From: Pilaira anomala
Lineage: Eukaryota > Mucoromycota > Mucoromycetes > Mucorales > Mucoraceae
Direction: 5' to 3'
Length of the DNA: 64,000 bases
Assembly: GCA_025716855.1 (NCBI GenBank)
Contig: JAIXMQ010000009.1
Span: 186,001-250,000 of the forward strand
The notes under the pieces are model-generated. The model saw only the letters and a list, made by a program, of their open reading frames with translations. It was not told the DNA's origin and did not search any database. The number at the start of each line of letters is the position of its first letter. Positions within the stretch are counted from its first letter, which is position 1. Positions 46,102 to 59,066 of the stretch are shown here, piece after piece. Position numbers and translations under genes: made by a program.

Positions 46102-47874
46102 ATGCAAACTTTACCCTTTGAAATCTTGAAGCTTACGTTCAAGTATTTATCGAAAGAAGAAGTGTTGCAATGTCAACTTACAAGTAAAACATGGTATGAC
46201 GCCTCAGTTGAGCTTTTGTATTCAGTCGTGGAAATAAAAACGAAAGAGAAAGCCTTGCAATATATCCGTAGTATATCAAATTCTCCAAGGTTAGGTAGTT
46301 CCCTCAGGGTTATTAGTGCTTTGAATATGATCCAACAAGATTATGAAGGAGTATATTGGGACGAGAATAATTTATTAAATGCGATTTTACGGCACTGCCC
46401 AAATGTTTTAAATTTGCAGGGCATTTATCCGGACCTGTCATTTTGGGTTAGAGTATCACATGCGGCCAACTTGGGTCAATTATCTCGTTTACAAGTCTTT
46501 CCAGATCCTAAAGGCGACAACTTAGAAAGTTATATGCATACGGTATTACTTTTTAAAAATTCTTTAATAAGATTAGCATTACAAAATGAATATGGGCTCG
46601 ATGAATCCGGGTTTAGTCAATTAAAAGTATATCAAACATTGAAAGATCAGCTTAGCGAATTTAAGAACTTGAAAATTCTTGAAATCGAAGATACAACTGG
46701 TCAACGATTGAGCCATCTCGATAAAATGATAGACAGTTGCCTACACTTGGAAAATTTAACTGTTTTACTTTATCCTACGAACGAACAAGACTCTGTGTTC
46801 GAACCCGAAACAGCGTTTATTCGTTCTCATCACAATATTCGAGACATTGAATGTAACTGGAGTGCAATAAGCAATGACAATCAACTAAAATATATCATGC
46901 AAAAGTTTCCAAATCTCCAAGGATTAAGGATATATCAAGAATATGCTAGGGATCCGATATCTAGAGAAGGATATTTTTCTCCTAGTGTTATGATCGATTT
47001 CTTACGTTTTGCGATAGCCATTCCATCGCTATATATGACCATGGAATTAAAAAAACAAGATTTAGCAAATATTTGGATTGAACTTATGAAGTCAAGTGAT
47101 GGACTAAAAGACGTGGCTATTAAGTTTAACCCTTCTCCTGTTCCTTCTAACAAGGTAGAGTTGGAATTTATGGAGAAGAGATCAGTGATATATTTCCCGT
47201 ACCATGTGGATGATGTTGCATTATCAACTTTCAAGTTTTTCGCTCGAGCTGGAGGTAAGATTCGATCCCTTCAAATACTGGATATTTATACATTTATTAA
47301 GTCTGCAAGATCATCTCCCCGTTTGATGACATATTTAAATATGGGCTGGATTTTTCAAATCCTTCAACTTTGTCCATCGCTCCAGAGACTTAAAGTATAT
47401 TCTCCGCTTTACGATGGCACATTACCCAGTCATATAGTTCCACACTTGAAGGTGAAAAAATTATACGCTAGTCATGTCTTTGATAGCCCCACACATCTCC
47501 GTTTTCTCGAATGTATGGCTTTACACCTTCCAAATCTCAAAGGACTTAAATTGGCATTTTCAAACCAGAAACATACCAATGTAGAACCCTTGAGCGTTCT
47601 CATGCTGAAGACGAAGCTCATGTACTTACAATTGGATAACTTACCCCCTCGTTATAGTGAACAAAACATCTTTGAAATGTATATCAGATTAAGTACAGAC
47701 GCCGGCGTAAAGTTTTATAAAGGTGCCCAAACTGGTCTCTCAACAATGCATGAGCATGAATATAACCAATCTGAAAAGAGATTTCGATTTGAAATTACCT
47801 GTGCAAGCTTGGATAAGCTTGTAATTTTCGATGGTAGTATTAATCGTAAAAAATTGATAGAGTTTGTCGTTTAG
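46102..47874 (+). CDS. F-box protein, Mucoromycota-type paralogue A
   Basis: Single exon, 590 aa. Residues 3-45 are a clear F-box (LPFEILKLTFKYLSKEEVLQ, CQLTSKTWYDASVELLYSVV). Weak leucine-rich repeats follow (LKILEIEDTTGQRL, LENLTVLLYPT, LQRLKVYSPLYDG, LKGLKLAFSN), and the protein ends with a conserved block, LSTDAGVKFYKG..GL then RFRFEITCASLDKLVI. That tail is shared with the convergent gene at 48070-49860 (LSTDAGVNYYIG..GL, FSFDITCRAL). The pair are therefore duplicates, roughly 30% identical by eye. Expected role is SCF ubiquitin-ligase substrate recognition; substrate unknown. Confidence 0.85.
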   Translation: MQTLPFEILKLTFKYLSKEEVLQCQLTSKTWYDASVELLYSVVEIKTKEKALQYIRSISNSPRLGSSLRVISALNMIQQDYEGVYWDENNLLNAILRHCPNVLNLQGIYPDLSFWVRVSHAANLGQLSRLQVFPDPKGDNLESYMHTVLLFKNSLIRLALQNEYGLDESGFSQLKVYQTLKDQLSEFKNLKILEIEDTTGQRLSHLDKMIDSCLHLENLTVLLYPTNEQDSVFEPETAFIRSHHNIRDIECNWSAISNDNQLKYIMQKFPNLQGLRIYQEYARDPISREGYFSPSVMIDFLRFAIAIPSLYMTMELKKQDLANIWIELMKSSDGLKDVAIKFNPSPVPSNKVELEFMEKRSVIYFPYHVDDVALSTFKFFARAGGKIRSLQILDIYTFIKSARSSPRLMTYLNMGWIFQILQLCPSLQRLKVYSPLYDGTLPSHIVPHLKVKKLYASHVFDSPTHLRFLECMALHLPNLKGLKLAFSNQKHTNVEPLSVLMLKTKLMYLQLDNLPPRYSEQNIFEMYIRLSTDAGVKFYKGAQTGLSTMHEHEYNQSEKRFRFEITCASLDKLVIFDGSINRKKLIEFVV

Positions 47875-48069
47875 TTAAATAATAATAACTAAAATAAAAT
47901 TTGAACTCTTCATAAATACTTCAAAAGATACATAAAAATAATGTTTTATTGCAAGTTGATAAGAAAAAAAAAAACTGAAATATGTTTAAACTATTATTGT
48001 ATACATCTTTAAAAGATGTTTGTTTTTAGGAAAAGGATAAAATGATATTACGTATAGAAAAAAACGGGG

Positions 48070-49860
48070 TTAAAAGACCCACTTAATATCATCACTTGAA
48101 TAAGTTTGAGTAATTATAATTTCTCTTAATGCTCTACACGTGATGTCAAAGGAGAAGCAATTACGAGGCAATACCCTATACAACTCTTCACTAATCGCTA
48201 AGAGGCCAGCTTTGTTACCAATATAATAATTTACTCCTGCATCAGTGCTTAATTTGATAAGAGCTTCAGGATACTTGAAGATTTTACGATTGTAGGTTAA
48301 ATTATTTGAAGTGAGTTGGTCAAGCCACGAGTTGGGCATATATACTGTTAAAACTTTAAAACTATCTTCGTCGCCATAGTTCGCTTGGTACTTCAATTCA
48401 AGATACTTGAGATTTGGAAGATTTAAAGAGAAATATTTGAGCGGTTCCAAACATTTAGCAGTGTTCCCAATAGAATCAATAGTTAACTTATTTACTTTTG
48501 TATGGCGAAATCCAAGATAATTTGAAGGGATTTCGTAAGGCAAAGCAGATATTTGTAGATGTTGTAATTCAGGGCATAATTGAAGGATCGTTGAAACCAA
48601 TTTTATATCATAAAGTAAATTTATAAACTTGGTTAAATTGTTGAATATATCACCCTCTTTTTCATATGCAATACCCTTAAAGCCAACTGATCGAATCATA
48701 TTTTTTGACTCGGTTAAAAACCCTAAATGTGTAAGTTCTTCATCTTCATCTTTAAAAGGAATCCATATTTTTGAAATAGTGCTGGATAAGTTTAATACGG
48801 CTTTATCTTCGCTTCTTTTCTTATTATAATAACAAATTTCCACATCTCTATATATGTCTTTCATATTTATAAGCTCGCGCCAAACATCTCCTAAAACATT
48901 TCCCTCTATCTCCAGCTCCACGAAATATGATGGTATTTTGGGTACTACAAAACGTATATATTCCATTATAGTATTGTAAGAACAAAAGGTTGTTGCTCCA
49001 AACTTGTCATCTGCAAATAATGGATGGGTTACTGATAATTTTTTAAGGTTTTGAAACTTCTTCATTATGTATTCTAGTTGACTTTGACTGTTGATCATGT
49101 TCCAATTACAAAATAATTCGGTTATGTCCGGACGAGGTCTACAAACAAATGATTGATACTCTATCGGTTCGCTTTGCTTTTTAGTTGGTGTTAAATGAAA
49201 ACGAAGTTTTTTCAAACGTGGTAGACTTTCTATCATTGTATCGAAATCACTCAATTGATTGTTGGATTGATATTCGAGGAAGAGCTCTTGTAAATTTTTA
49301 AATTCGTTTATTTGGTTCTGAAATTTGTTATATACAGTCAATTCCTTCAAATCAACCCCAAACGATTTATTGTTATCACGTACATTTATGCTAAATAAAG
49401 AATTCTTTAAAAGTAACACAGTATACAAATACGGCTCCAAACAACTACTATTAGATTGACTTATGGACTGTAATTGAGATAGTTGACCTTTAGTTAATAA
49501 GTGTGATATTTGAATCCAAATTGTTATGTCTTCGCAATAGTCCTCTATTTTCAACAGGTTAGGGCAATGTTGAGCAATTACGTTCAGGAAGTTTTGCTCA
49601 TCCCATAACCAAAGTTTGTCTTCATTCTGAAACGAGCTATAAGTCTCAATGCTCTTTACGAGTTTTCCTAGGTGTGAAGAGGTCTTTAACGTACGGACAA
49701 GTAATTTGACAGAATCCTCTGATATAATTGGAATGCCAGAGTAAAGAATCCTCTCAGCAACAGAATGCCATTCTTTACAGGTTAATAAACATGATATTGT
49801 ATCTTTATGGTTCAGATACTGAAATATCTTTGTCAAGATTTCACAGGACAATGACTTCAT
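48070..49860 (-). CDS. F-box protein, Mucoromycota-type paralogue B
   Basis: Single exon, 596 aa, tail to tail with its paralogue and 195 bp away. F-box at residues 3-45 (LSCEILTKIFQYLNHKDTIS, CLLTCKEWHSVAERILYSGI). The next section aligns with copy A: LWLWDEQNFLNVIAQHCPNL versus YWDENNLLNAILRHCPNV, and both have QLSQLQ/QLSRLQ. LRR-like leucine spacing continues through the middle, and the LSTDAGVNYYIG block closes the protein. The tail-to-tail layout implies an inverted duplication or independent insertion. No transposon scar was recognised at the junction. Confidence 0.85.
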   Translation of the reverse strand: MKSLSCEILTKIFQYLNHKDTISCLLTCKEWHSVAERILYSGIPIISEDSVKLLVRTLKTSSHLGKLVKSIETYSSFQNEDKLWLWDEQNFLNVIAQHCPNLLKIEDYCEDITIWIQISHLLTKGQLSQLQSISQSNSSCLEPYLYTVLLLKNSLFSINVRDNNKSFGVDLKELTVYNKFQNQINEFKNLQELFLEYQSNNQLSDFDTMIESLPRLKKLRFHLTPTKKQSEPIEYQSFVCRPRPDITELFCNWNMINSQSQLEYIMKKFQNLKKLSVTHPLFADDKFGATTFCSYNTIMEYIRFVVPKIPSYFVELEIEGNVLGDVWRELINMKDIYRDVEICYYNKKRSEDKAVLNLSSTISKIWIPFKDEDEELTHLGFLTESKNMIRSVGFKGIAYEKEGDIFNNLTKFINLLYDIKLVSTILQLCPELQHLQISALPYEIPSNYLGFRHTKVNKLTIDSIGNTAKCLEPLKYFSLNLPNLKYLELKYQANYGDEDSFKVLTVYMPNSWLDQLTSNNLTYNRKIFKYPEALIKLSTDAGVNYYIGNKAGLLAISEELYRVLPRNCFSFDITCRALREIIITQTYSSDDIKWVF

Positions 49861-50494
49861 TTTTGTTGTAAAATTAGATAAAGACGTGTTTTATCAAGCG
49901 CGGTGGGCCTCTTCTCATAAATGATGAGAAAACATTTTACGCTCAGAAACTCAGTTTCTGAAGATGACTGTTAAATTGATGTTTACTTTGTGCAGAGCTG
50001 TCGATTGTTTCTGAGAAGGTGTTTCTGGATTCATGAGTTGGTTGCGTTAAAGCTTTGTTTAACCAAGATGGAGAACTGTTTAATGCGATTTGGTTCCGGC
50101 GAGTAATTAGTTAAGGAAGGAAGAAGGTAACCGCATTCATATCAACATCTACTTGAACTAACCATAATTTAAAATACGGTTTGCATTAATTTATACTAAT
50201 GCATTTACGCGTACAAAAGTAAATCACGAAAAAAAAAAAAATATATACCCACCATTTTCCAAGATTTCCTGCGAAAACTTGATTATCAAAATTTAAAAGA
50301 ACGCGTATTGTAGATAATCTTTGTAAAATGATGGTGTAACGAAAAAAAAAAAAGATAAGTTAATTTTAATGCTATATTCAAAAAAATATATATTTTATTT
50401 ATTATACAAATGAAAAAGAAAAAATATGATTGGGTTGCATTGGTATTAAGTTTTTTTCTTTTTCGCTCCCTAATCTATACTATATTGAAAAAAA
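49861..50494. other. F-box B promoter and LYS1 3' flank
   Basis: 634 bp. Two small palindromes lie close to the F-box start: TTCTCAT/ATGAGAA arms (49912-49930) and TCAGAAACT-C-AGTTTCTGA (49943-49961, perfect nine-base arms). They could be operator-like sites or chance. Remainder AT-rich with no gene. Confidence 0.5.
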
Positions 50495-51858
<1,364 letters not shown>

Positions 51859-52683
51859 TTAATAAAGTAAAAAAAAAAAAAGAGAGAGAAATTGAAAAGT
51901 TACGCGAGTATTTATATCAAATTCTAAAAGTTGGAACCTTTAATTGTAAGATGGATTAGATGTGATCTTTTTTTTTTTAATTTCGACTTTCTAAAGCAAA
52001 AATAAAAGGTTTAATGCATCTCAGCTGATTTGCCTTTTTTAGAAAAAGTTGATTGATGGATGAAAATCAGATAGTTTTTGCCTTACTGCCCAAGTTTTTA
52101 AGATACCGATCTTATTTTTTCTTTTCTTTAAAACATAAGCCAGTGAAGTAGTCTCCCTATGGTAATAATGGATAATAGGATGATATTAGAAAAAGCTAAT
52201 GAAAAATGTCGTCATTAACTAAAGAAGAATGAGGTACAGTAAAATCATATATGGAGGGATTTACCTAAAAAAGTCAAACTATTTCCCAGGATCATTAAAT
52301 ATTCTAGTTTATTTAGAAAAATTAACTCATCTCCCAATACAAATGATTCAAGACTTTAAACATATAAATTAATTTGCTAAGGACAATTATGAAGTATCAA
52401 TTTTATAAATATTTTAAAGAAGAAGAACCTGAAATCACAAATATTGCAAGCTCAAATGTTCAGGAACTTGAATGCAGTTGTGAATTGATCAACACTAATA
52501 ATTAGTTGATTCATGCTGTACAAATGTTTCCGAACCTTTGTTATTTGGAAACATCTTTCAACATGCTAAAAAAAACGCATCGTTAAAAAAATAGACAGCC
52601 ACAAAAATAAGGAATATTTATTAAAGTTTGAAAAAGCATATCGTATCTCTAAAATTATAACCATCTTACTGGATTTCCCATTG

Positions 52684-52775
52684 TTTTTGGGACTTAGTTT
52701 GCATCTTTTTGCGACTAAGTTCTAATATATTTGGGACTAAGTTTGATAATATTTGGGACCTATGGACATTTTAAT
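52684..52775. repeat. Degenerate 22-bp tandem repeat, about four units
   Basis: Units resemble TTTGGGACTAAGTTTGATAA with substitutions. The GGGACT/GCGACT and AAGTT cores recur at spacings of about 22-25 bp before the pattern breaks down at GGGACCTATGG. Confidence 0.7.
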
Positions 52776-52807
52776 TACATAAAACTACACACACCACTTT
52801 AGTATCT

Positions 52808-54120
52808 ATACACACCATATATTTAAGCCCAGAAAACCTTTCTTGTCAAAGTAAAGTCCTTCAATATTAACTATTCTATTATACAATGCTATATCCAAAA
52901 AAATCTAAATTTAGTTGGGCAGATAGTTGTATATAACGATATATTTTTTTATATGTAAAAAATATACTTTCTCTAACAAAAACTGTTTTCCTTACATGCA
53001 CTACAAATGGAGAGTGCATGTAGCATGGTCTACACACACCTCGTTTTTCGGTCCCAGAAATCAAAATTTTGACAAAAAATATCTTCTTGTCAAAGTAAAG
53101 TCCCTCTAAATCAGCTATTTAGTTAAACAATATGATATACAGAAAGTGCAGAATTTTAAGGCGCATTTTTCTATATTTTTAAAAGTATATGTTTAGATGT
53201 GCAAAATATACTTGCCCTAACAAAAACTGTAAACCGTTTTATCACAATAACCATTAATATTTGTAATTATTTTATTTTGATTTTTACATCATTCGAAAGA
53301 GTGCAAAATTCTGTATTTACCGTTAAAAGAACAAGCGTTAAACCCATTTTAATGTAAAGATATATCTACCTTTCTGATTTTTGAAAAAATCCATAGGGGG
53401 GGACTAGCAAATTTTTCTAAAAAATAGAATTTTTTTCACAGCTTAAAAAAAAATAAAAATTAGAAATGCAGATATATCTTTGTATTTAAATGGTTTTAAA
53501 GTTTAGCTTTTTATTGATGTCTAAGGTAGAATTTGACGCTCTTTCGAATGGTGTAAAAATAAAAGTAACATAATTATAAAACTTAATAGTCATTGCGAGA
53601 AAGCACAGATTCTATTAGGGCATGTATATTTTTTATATACAAAATGATAAATCTAAATGCATAAAAATCTTAGTTTTTAAATTCTACATCTTTTGAATAT
53701 AGCATTGTCTAACAAAATATGATTTGGTTTTTTTCCTGTTTTTTGGACCTAAAAATTGAGATTTGGATCCAAATTTCTTTCTTTTCAAATTAAAGTCTTT
53801 TATTTCACCTATTCTATTATACAATATAATATACAATCGATGCAGAATTTGAAGGCGCATTTTTCTATTGATTTAGAATTATTATTTTTTATGTAGAAAA
53901 TATACTTGCCCTAACAAAAACTGTATATCGTTTTTTTCATAATAGCTATAAATATTTGTTACTATTTTACTTTGATTTTTACATCATTAAAAAGAGCGTA
54001 AAATTCTACATATATTGTTAAAAATTCAAGCTTTAAAACCTTTTCAATACCAAGATATATCAACATTTCTCATTTTCGAAAAAAATCAAAGGGGGTGGAC
54101 TGGCTGATTTTTACCTAAAA
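52808..54120. repeat. Complex repeat: three direct and one inverted copy of a ~400-bp AT-rich unit
   Basis: Direct copies lie at about 52808-52990 (short), 53020-53415 and 53725-54120. They share TTGTCAAAGTAAAGTCC-like, GAAGGCGCATTTTTCTAT-like, ATACTTGCCCTAACAAAAAC, GATTTTTACATCATT and AGGGGG.GGACT blocks in the same order. An inverted copy fills about 53430-53715 (ATTAGGGCATGTAT and GCTCTTTCGAATGGTGT are reverse complements of two of these blocks). The unit pair 53020-53715 therefore forms a large imperfect palindrome centred near 53425. No ORF is shared among copies. Confidence 0.75.
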
Positions 54121-54196
54121 ATTCACTCCTTTTTCGGATGATTTGATTGGCCGAAAGTTTTTTTTTCCATTTTAAAAAAAAACTTTTCTGTAGCAT

Positions 54197-54380
54197 TTCA
54201 AAAAAACTAATTGAGGTCAATAAACACGTAGCGTAGCGTAGGAGCTCTACTATCGAAATGCAATGGTGAAAGAAAAACTACTTAATTTTGGAGGAGGAGG
54301 AATGGGCAGGTGATGGGGTTGCAAATATAAGGAAATCCAAGCGAGTGATGTTTAATTTTTCTCTAAAATAATAACTTTGT
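54197..54380. repeat. Monomer of the palindromic repeat at 25.3-25.6 kb
   Basis: Aligns with 25478-25650 in the same order: CAAAAA.ACTAAT..AGGTCAATAAA, GTAGCG blocks, CAATGGT, GAATGGG...GTGATG, and AGGAAATCCA..CG.GTGA. Identity by eye about 65-70%. Confidence 0.6.
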
Positions 54381-54918
54381 TGATACTTCTCTGAAGACAA
54401 CTAGTCGCTAAATATCATTTCTCATCAATTAATTGCTAGTTAAGAGCTTGATCAATTCAAGATTTTCTTTGGTTATGATTCTATTAAAACAATCAATTTG
54501 TGCTTTATATAATAACTTTTATTGAAATAAATTCTATTTTAAAGATGATTAAATGTGATGACGATTTTATCATTAACAGTTTTTTATTATCCTGAAAGTT
54601 TTTATAAATACATAGGTAACTACTTAATTGTGGTAAATGCTCTTCATCTACATTTAAAAACTTTATTATAAAGAAAAAAGGGAAAATAAACTTTTTCCAT
54701 ACAAAAAGAAGAACATTTTTCTTGGTGTATCTAATTCCACTTTGAGAAAAGGTGCTGAAATGTTATCTTCTTAGTTATACCTAAAAAAGGATGACTGTAG
54801 TTACAAACAGCCCTAGCTTAATAGCTTTTATAGTTATCTCACAAACACATGTAACTATCAAGTAGTGTCTTATTTATAAAAGAGATGTACCAACTTAAAT
54901 ATTTATTTCGATTTTTTT

Positions 54919-57892
54919 TTATCTTGTTTCAGAGCGCATCATGTGTTCAGTAATAGTATTTAAAGCACACACCCATTCTTCTTTTTGTCTTCTACTTCTT
55001 GCTAAAAAGGTCCAGACGGTACCACTTGAATTTAATCTTTGATTTTGACGGTATACACGAAGTCTTTGTCTTTTGGAACTAAAGTATCGACGTAAGTTGG
55101 GTTTCCAAACAGAAAAGATACAAGAAAGTGAGTCATCGTCTGTTGTCAACCCATTAGAATAAATTCGTGCTGATTTCTTCCATAAGTCATCTTGATTTGA
55201 TCCTTTTTTCATTTTACTGCCATCAAACCCTGAATAAAAATAACATCCTGCAATATCTACCGCACCTCTACGTTTATGGTTACTTGTCTTTTTAGTAGTG
55301 GAACGGTCAATTAGATCATAGAGTAAAATCCAACCGTTGGCTGTCAAAACAATCATTTTTTGTGAGTATGATCCTCGACCAGGCGGTTTATAATATAGAA
55401 TACCAGATTTCTATTAAAAAGATATATTTAGTAAATATACCTCTTTCTTTTTTTAAATACATATACTCACCACTACATCACGACATTGCTCATAAAGACA
55501 GTAGCTCCAAACACGAGTATCCACCATATCTTCGTGATTGTTATGTACACAACCATATTGAGTATCTGTTTGGTCTTTACCATTACTTATAGTATTTTCT
55601 GATTCCTGTAGAGTATCATTATAGACGGACTTATCATGTGTGTGTGCATCCTTGTAGGCCTCTTTACGAGCTTTATAGTAAACAATAATCTGAGCTAAAT
55701 ATTTGACCCAGATGTCACAAGTATCACCAGAATAAGCCTCGAATTTTATTTGTAATCCATTTTCCATGACGAGTTCTACACAAGGATTGTTTCGTTGAGG
55801 TTTAGGATGAAAAAGATTCGATCCGGATCTTCTATATTCGGGTTGTGATGGTAACATGGGCGACTCACTTCCAAAACTAATCCTGCTGTGATGTGTCTCA
55901 GGTTCTTCAATTTCGTCTGTGAATGTTCTTCTAACATATGAAACTTCACTAAGATCAATCACACCTTTGGCTTCTGTCATTAATCTCATACGGCGTCGAA
56001 TTTCAGCTGCTCTCGACTCTTCGTCCGAAGTCTCTGTATATGGAGAAAGTGCAGAGACATAGGGATGGGCTCGAATGTTATTTGGCATCTTATCTTCATC
56101 CAGTATACAATCTACATCAGGTTCGGATACTTTAGCTGTAGAGGTGTAAAATAAAAATTGATCAAATGAAGCGAAATAATTCGCCTTTCTCACTCCCTTT
56201 AATAATTTACGGCCTAATAAGTCTGTGATAAAAATTAAGAATCCTTCTACAGGCGGTGGTTCTTTCAGTACGAAATTTTCTTTTAATATAATTTCGTTTG
56301 GTGTATGTTGCAATGTTCTTAATTCTAGACGATGTGTTTGTTCAATGCTTTGAGGACCTAAAGCCCAATCAATGCGTCGAGTAGGATCAGAGGAAGAGTA
56401 TTTCCAATAGATCCATTCAGCACGGTCCTTGGTAGACCAACACAGTCCCAGATTATCTCTCGTTGCCAGCTTTTCCATCTTTTCGTTCAATGCATCTTCT
56501 TCTAAAACAGTCAAGACAGCTTCTTTTACATCTTCCATTGTTACTTCATAACTGTGTTTGATATGTTGTAGAGGTAAAGTGACAGACAAGTCAAGTAGAG
56601 GTATATATACTTCAGACCATTTAGGTAATGGACGTTTGCATTCTTCGGGCAATATATCGTATAGCTGCATATACCATTCTTGACACTTGATGAATGATCT
56701 CGCTTTAAACGTCAGTGTTGCCATCATGGGTAATCGACTCTTTTCATTCGCAGAATATCGTAAACAAAAAGAATAATCTAATGGGGATAACAGGTACAGC
56801 TCGAGTTGTTTTGGTTTTTTAGGTCCATGTAAATACACACGATGCTCTAATTTCTGTTCCGGCCAAAAGAGAGACTAACAGGTTATAGATTTAGTCAAAT
56901 ACACATAATTGATTATCTATACTTACAGAAGGGACATAAGTGGATATATGCAATTGAGTCAAGACCAATTGAACTTGTCTCCATTTTTCAGTCATTGACT
57001 CAAATCGAGCTTCTCTTGCTGCTTTATAACGTGATGGAACTGAACTGGTACAATCACCTATTGATCGCATGCAAAGAATGGGTTCACGTCTTAATGGTTT
57101 ATTTGTGGGAATAGATTTAGGTACGTCTGGTGTAACCTCGTCAGGCGATCTTGAAATAAATACGGATCCAGCTTTTTTCCAAAGTAAAGGTTTTCGAGGT
57201 CGATGTAATCGTCTTCGTCTTCTTTTCGTGGTTGTATTGATATCCATTGTATTTAAAGCAGTTGTGATGGGAGCTTTGGCTTTTATCGGTAATTTTCCTT
57301 TTATTGGTCTAACCGTTTCAATTGATGCGGTGTCATCATAATGACTATTACTCTTACTGCTGCTACTACTGTTGCTACTACTGTTGCTACTATTGCTGCT
57401 GTTTTTGCTTGGTGCAGGACTATTCATAGTTATAAAATCAGGTGTATTTGCATTCACTAAAAATTGATAATCAATTTCATCATCATCTTGCTCTTGATCC
57501 ATAATTTGTTCTAAGAAATTAGAGGTGGAATTTACACTATTGTATGTTGTGGAATTGGTGGTAGTGGATCGTGCAGTGATAAAGCTTGTTTCGTCAGATA
57601 CAGGCGTACCAATTTTGGGATGATGACTTGATGGTATCGAACGGGTACTTTAAAAATAAGGTTATATTGAGTATTATGTTTCCTAAATTATTATTACTGT
57701 TATTATTCACCTTTTGAGCAGCTTTAAACTCGAGACTGACTGGTCTGAATGAATACTTTCTGAATCGTTTTCTACAAAATGCTCCGGTGGTGGTGAAGGT
57801 AGTAATGGAGTTTTCAAGTCCCAAGGACCAATGAATACTCTATTAGAGCATTGTTTACGGTGCCAAAACTTATTTTCTAAATTTTCTTCCAT
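54919..57892 (-). CDS. Multi-PH-domain protein of the Spo71/Mug56 type
   Basis: Four exons (57892-57711, 57647-56927, 56874-55471, 55410-54919) sum to 2799 nt, 932 aa. After about 300 Ser/Asn-rich and basic residues (RRRRRLHRPRKP; KWRQVQLVLTQLHIS) comes a long folded part: EHRVYLHGPKKPKQLELYLL and SFIKCQEWYMQLYDILP form a first PH-like unit, then a LATRDNLGLCWSTKDRAEWI block, then PPPVEGFLIFITDLLGRK with ANYFASFDQFLFYTS and CDIWVKYLAQIIVYYKARKE as a second split PH domain, and GILYYKPPGRGSYSQKMIVL to the end as a third. This layout resembles the ascomycete sporulation PH protein Spo71 and fission yeast Mug56, which act at the growing prospore membrane. Family assignment is by pattern; in a non-ascus-forming fungus the role must differ, perhaps lipid binding in membrane growth. 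Confidence 0.7.
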
Positions 57893-59066
57893 ATTGTCTT
57901 ATCACGTACAAGAAAGGAAAAAGGAAAAAGCAAAAAAAAAACTATGATGGCGCACAACATTCATGTAGCGAAGTGAAATTCTGACGTAGAGATTACCCAA
58001 TCGTAAAAGAATATAGATGGTAATCCTTGGCGCACCACATGATACTTTTTACCTTTGTACTTTTTTCTTCTTTATCACAAACGCGTTAATCTCTTGTTTA
58101 ATTGGTCAAATGCTGTATATTTCACTATTTTCTCCCTTTTTCTTGAAATACACGAATAACCAGTCAGCACCCAAGGTCAGATGGCATGAATAAGTGTTAT
58201 ATCCAAGCATATTAATGTGAGTGTTAAGGCTCGAAAGATTTGAAATACAATTTAAATCTCGAGGAGCTTAATATCACAAGTTTATGGCTCTTTCTCGCTA
58301 TAGTTGCTTTCCTTTAAATAAAAAGAGTGTAGTTATATGAGCAGTAGTCTCTTTGTGGTTTACTTGCTCAGATAACAACACACTTCTTTAAAAGAATAAT
58401 GTTAATGTTAAATAACCTTTTTAATTACTTTTCGATAATTTTGAAGGTGCATTTGTGCATATTTTGACAGCTCATCTTGGTCTTCTCTTACTTGCTATTT
58501 CATTATATGATTATTCTATTTCTTACCCTCTCATCACAAGACTGGTGCAGCTCAATAAAAATATTAAAAAAAAGCTAATAGCAATGGTTCCGTATAAACT
58601 GCTAAAGACTTATAGTGAAGCTAAAACTTAGGAAATAATGTAAGTGTCTTATCATAGAATTTTAGATAAATTTATTAAATATTATTTTTTTCTTCTTCGT
58701 TAACTTAGTATAACTACATTCTAATAGACTTCACTGACATAATCTCTTGTAGTATTGAGTTTATGAATGTGATGTTTCTTTTGGGTCTAGGGCCGGGAGT
58801 ATACATGTATTTAGCTTCTCGTGGTTACTCCTGTCAGTAAAAGTATATAACTTTGACATATATTTTTAAACATATTTTTTTAACCGTAAAACTTCTTGTT
58901 TCTTCGTCTTGTTTCTTTAATAATAACAATAAATGAATATCTTGTCTTATAAATATTCTAAGCATTGATATACCTTTCCCCGGTGGTGCTAATGATTTAT
59001 TTCCCGGCCTCGAAACCCCTTTTTTTTTTTAATTTTCAAACACTTCATTCAGTTTGATTACACACC
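57893..59066. other. Divergent intergenic region
   Basis: 1.17 kb between the Spo71-like and TMEM70-like starts. AT-rich, with no open frame of note, repeat or RNA gene that I can support. Confidence 0.6.
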
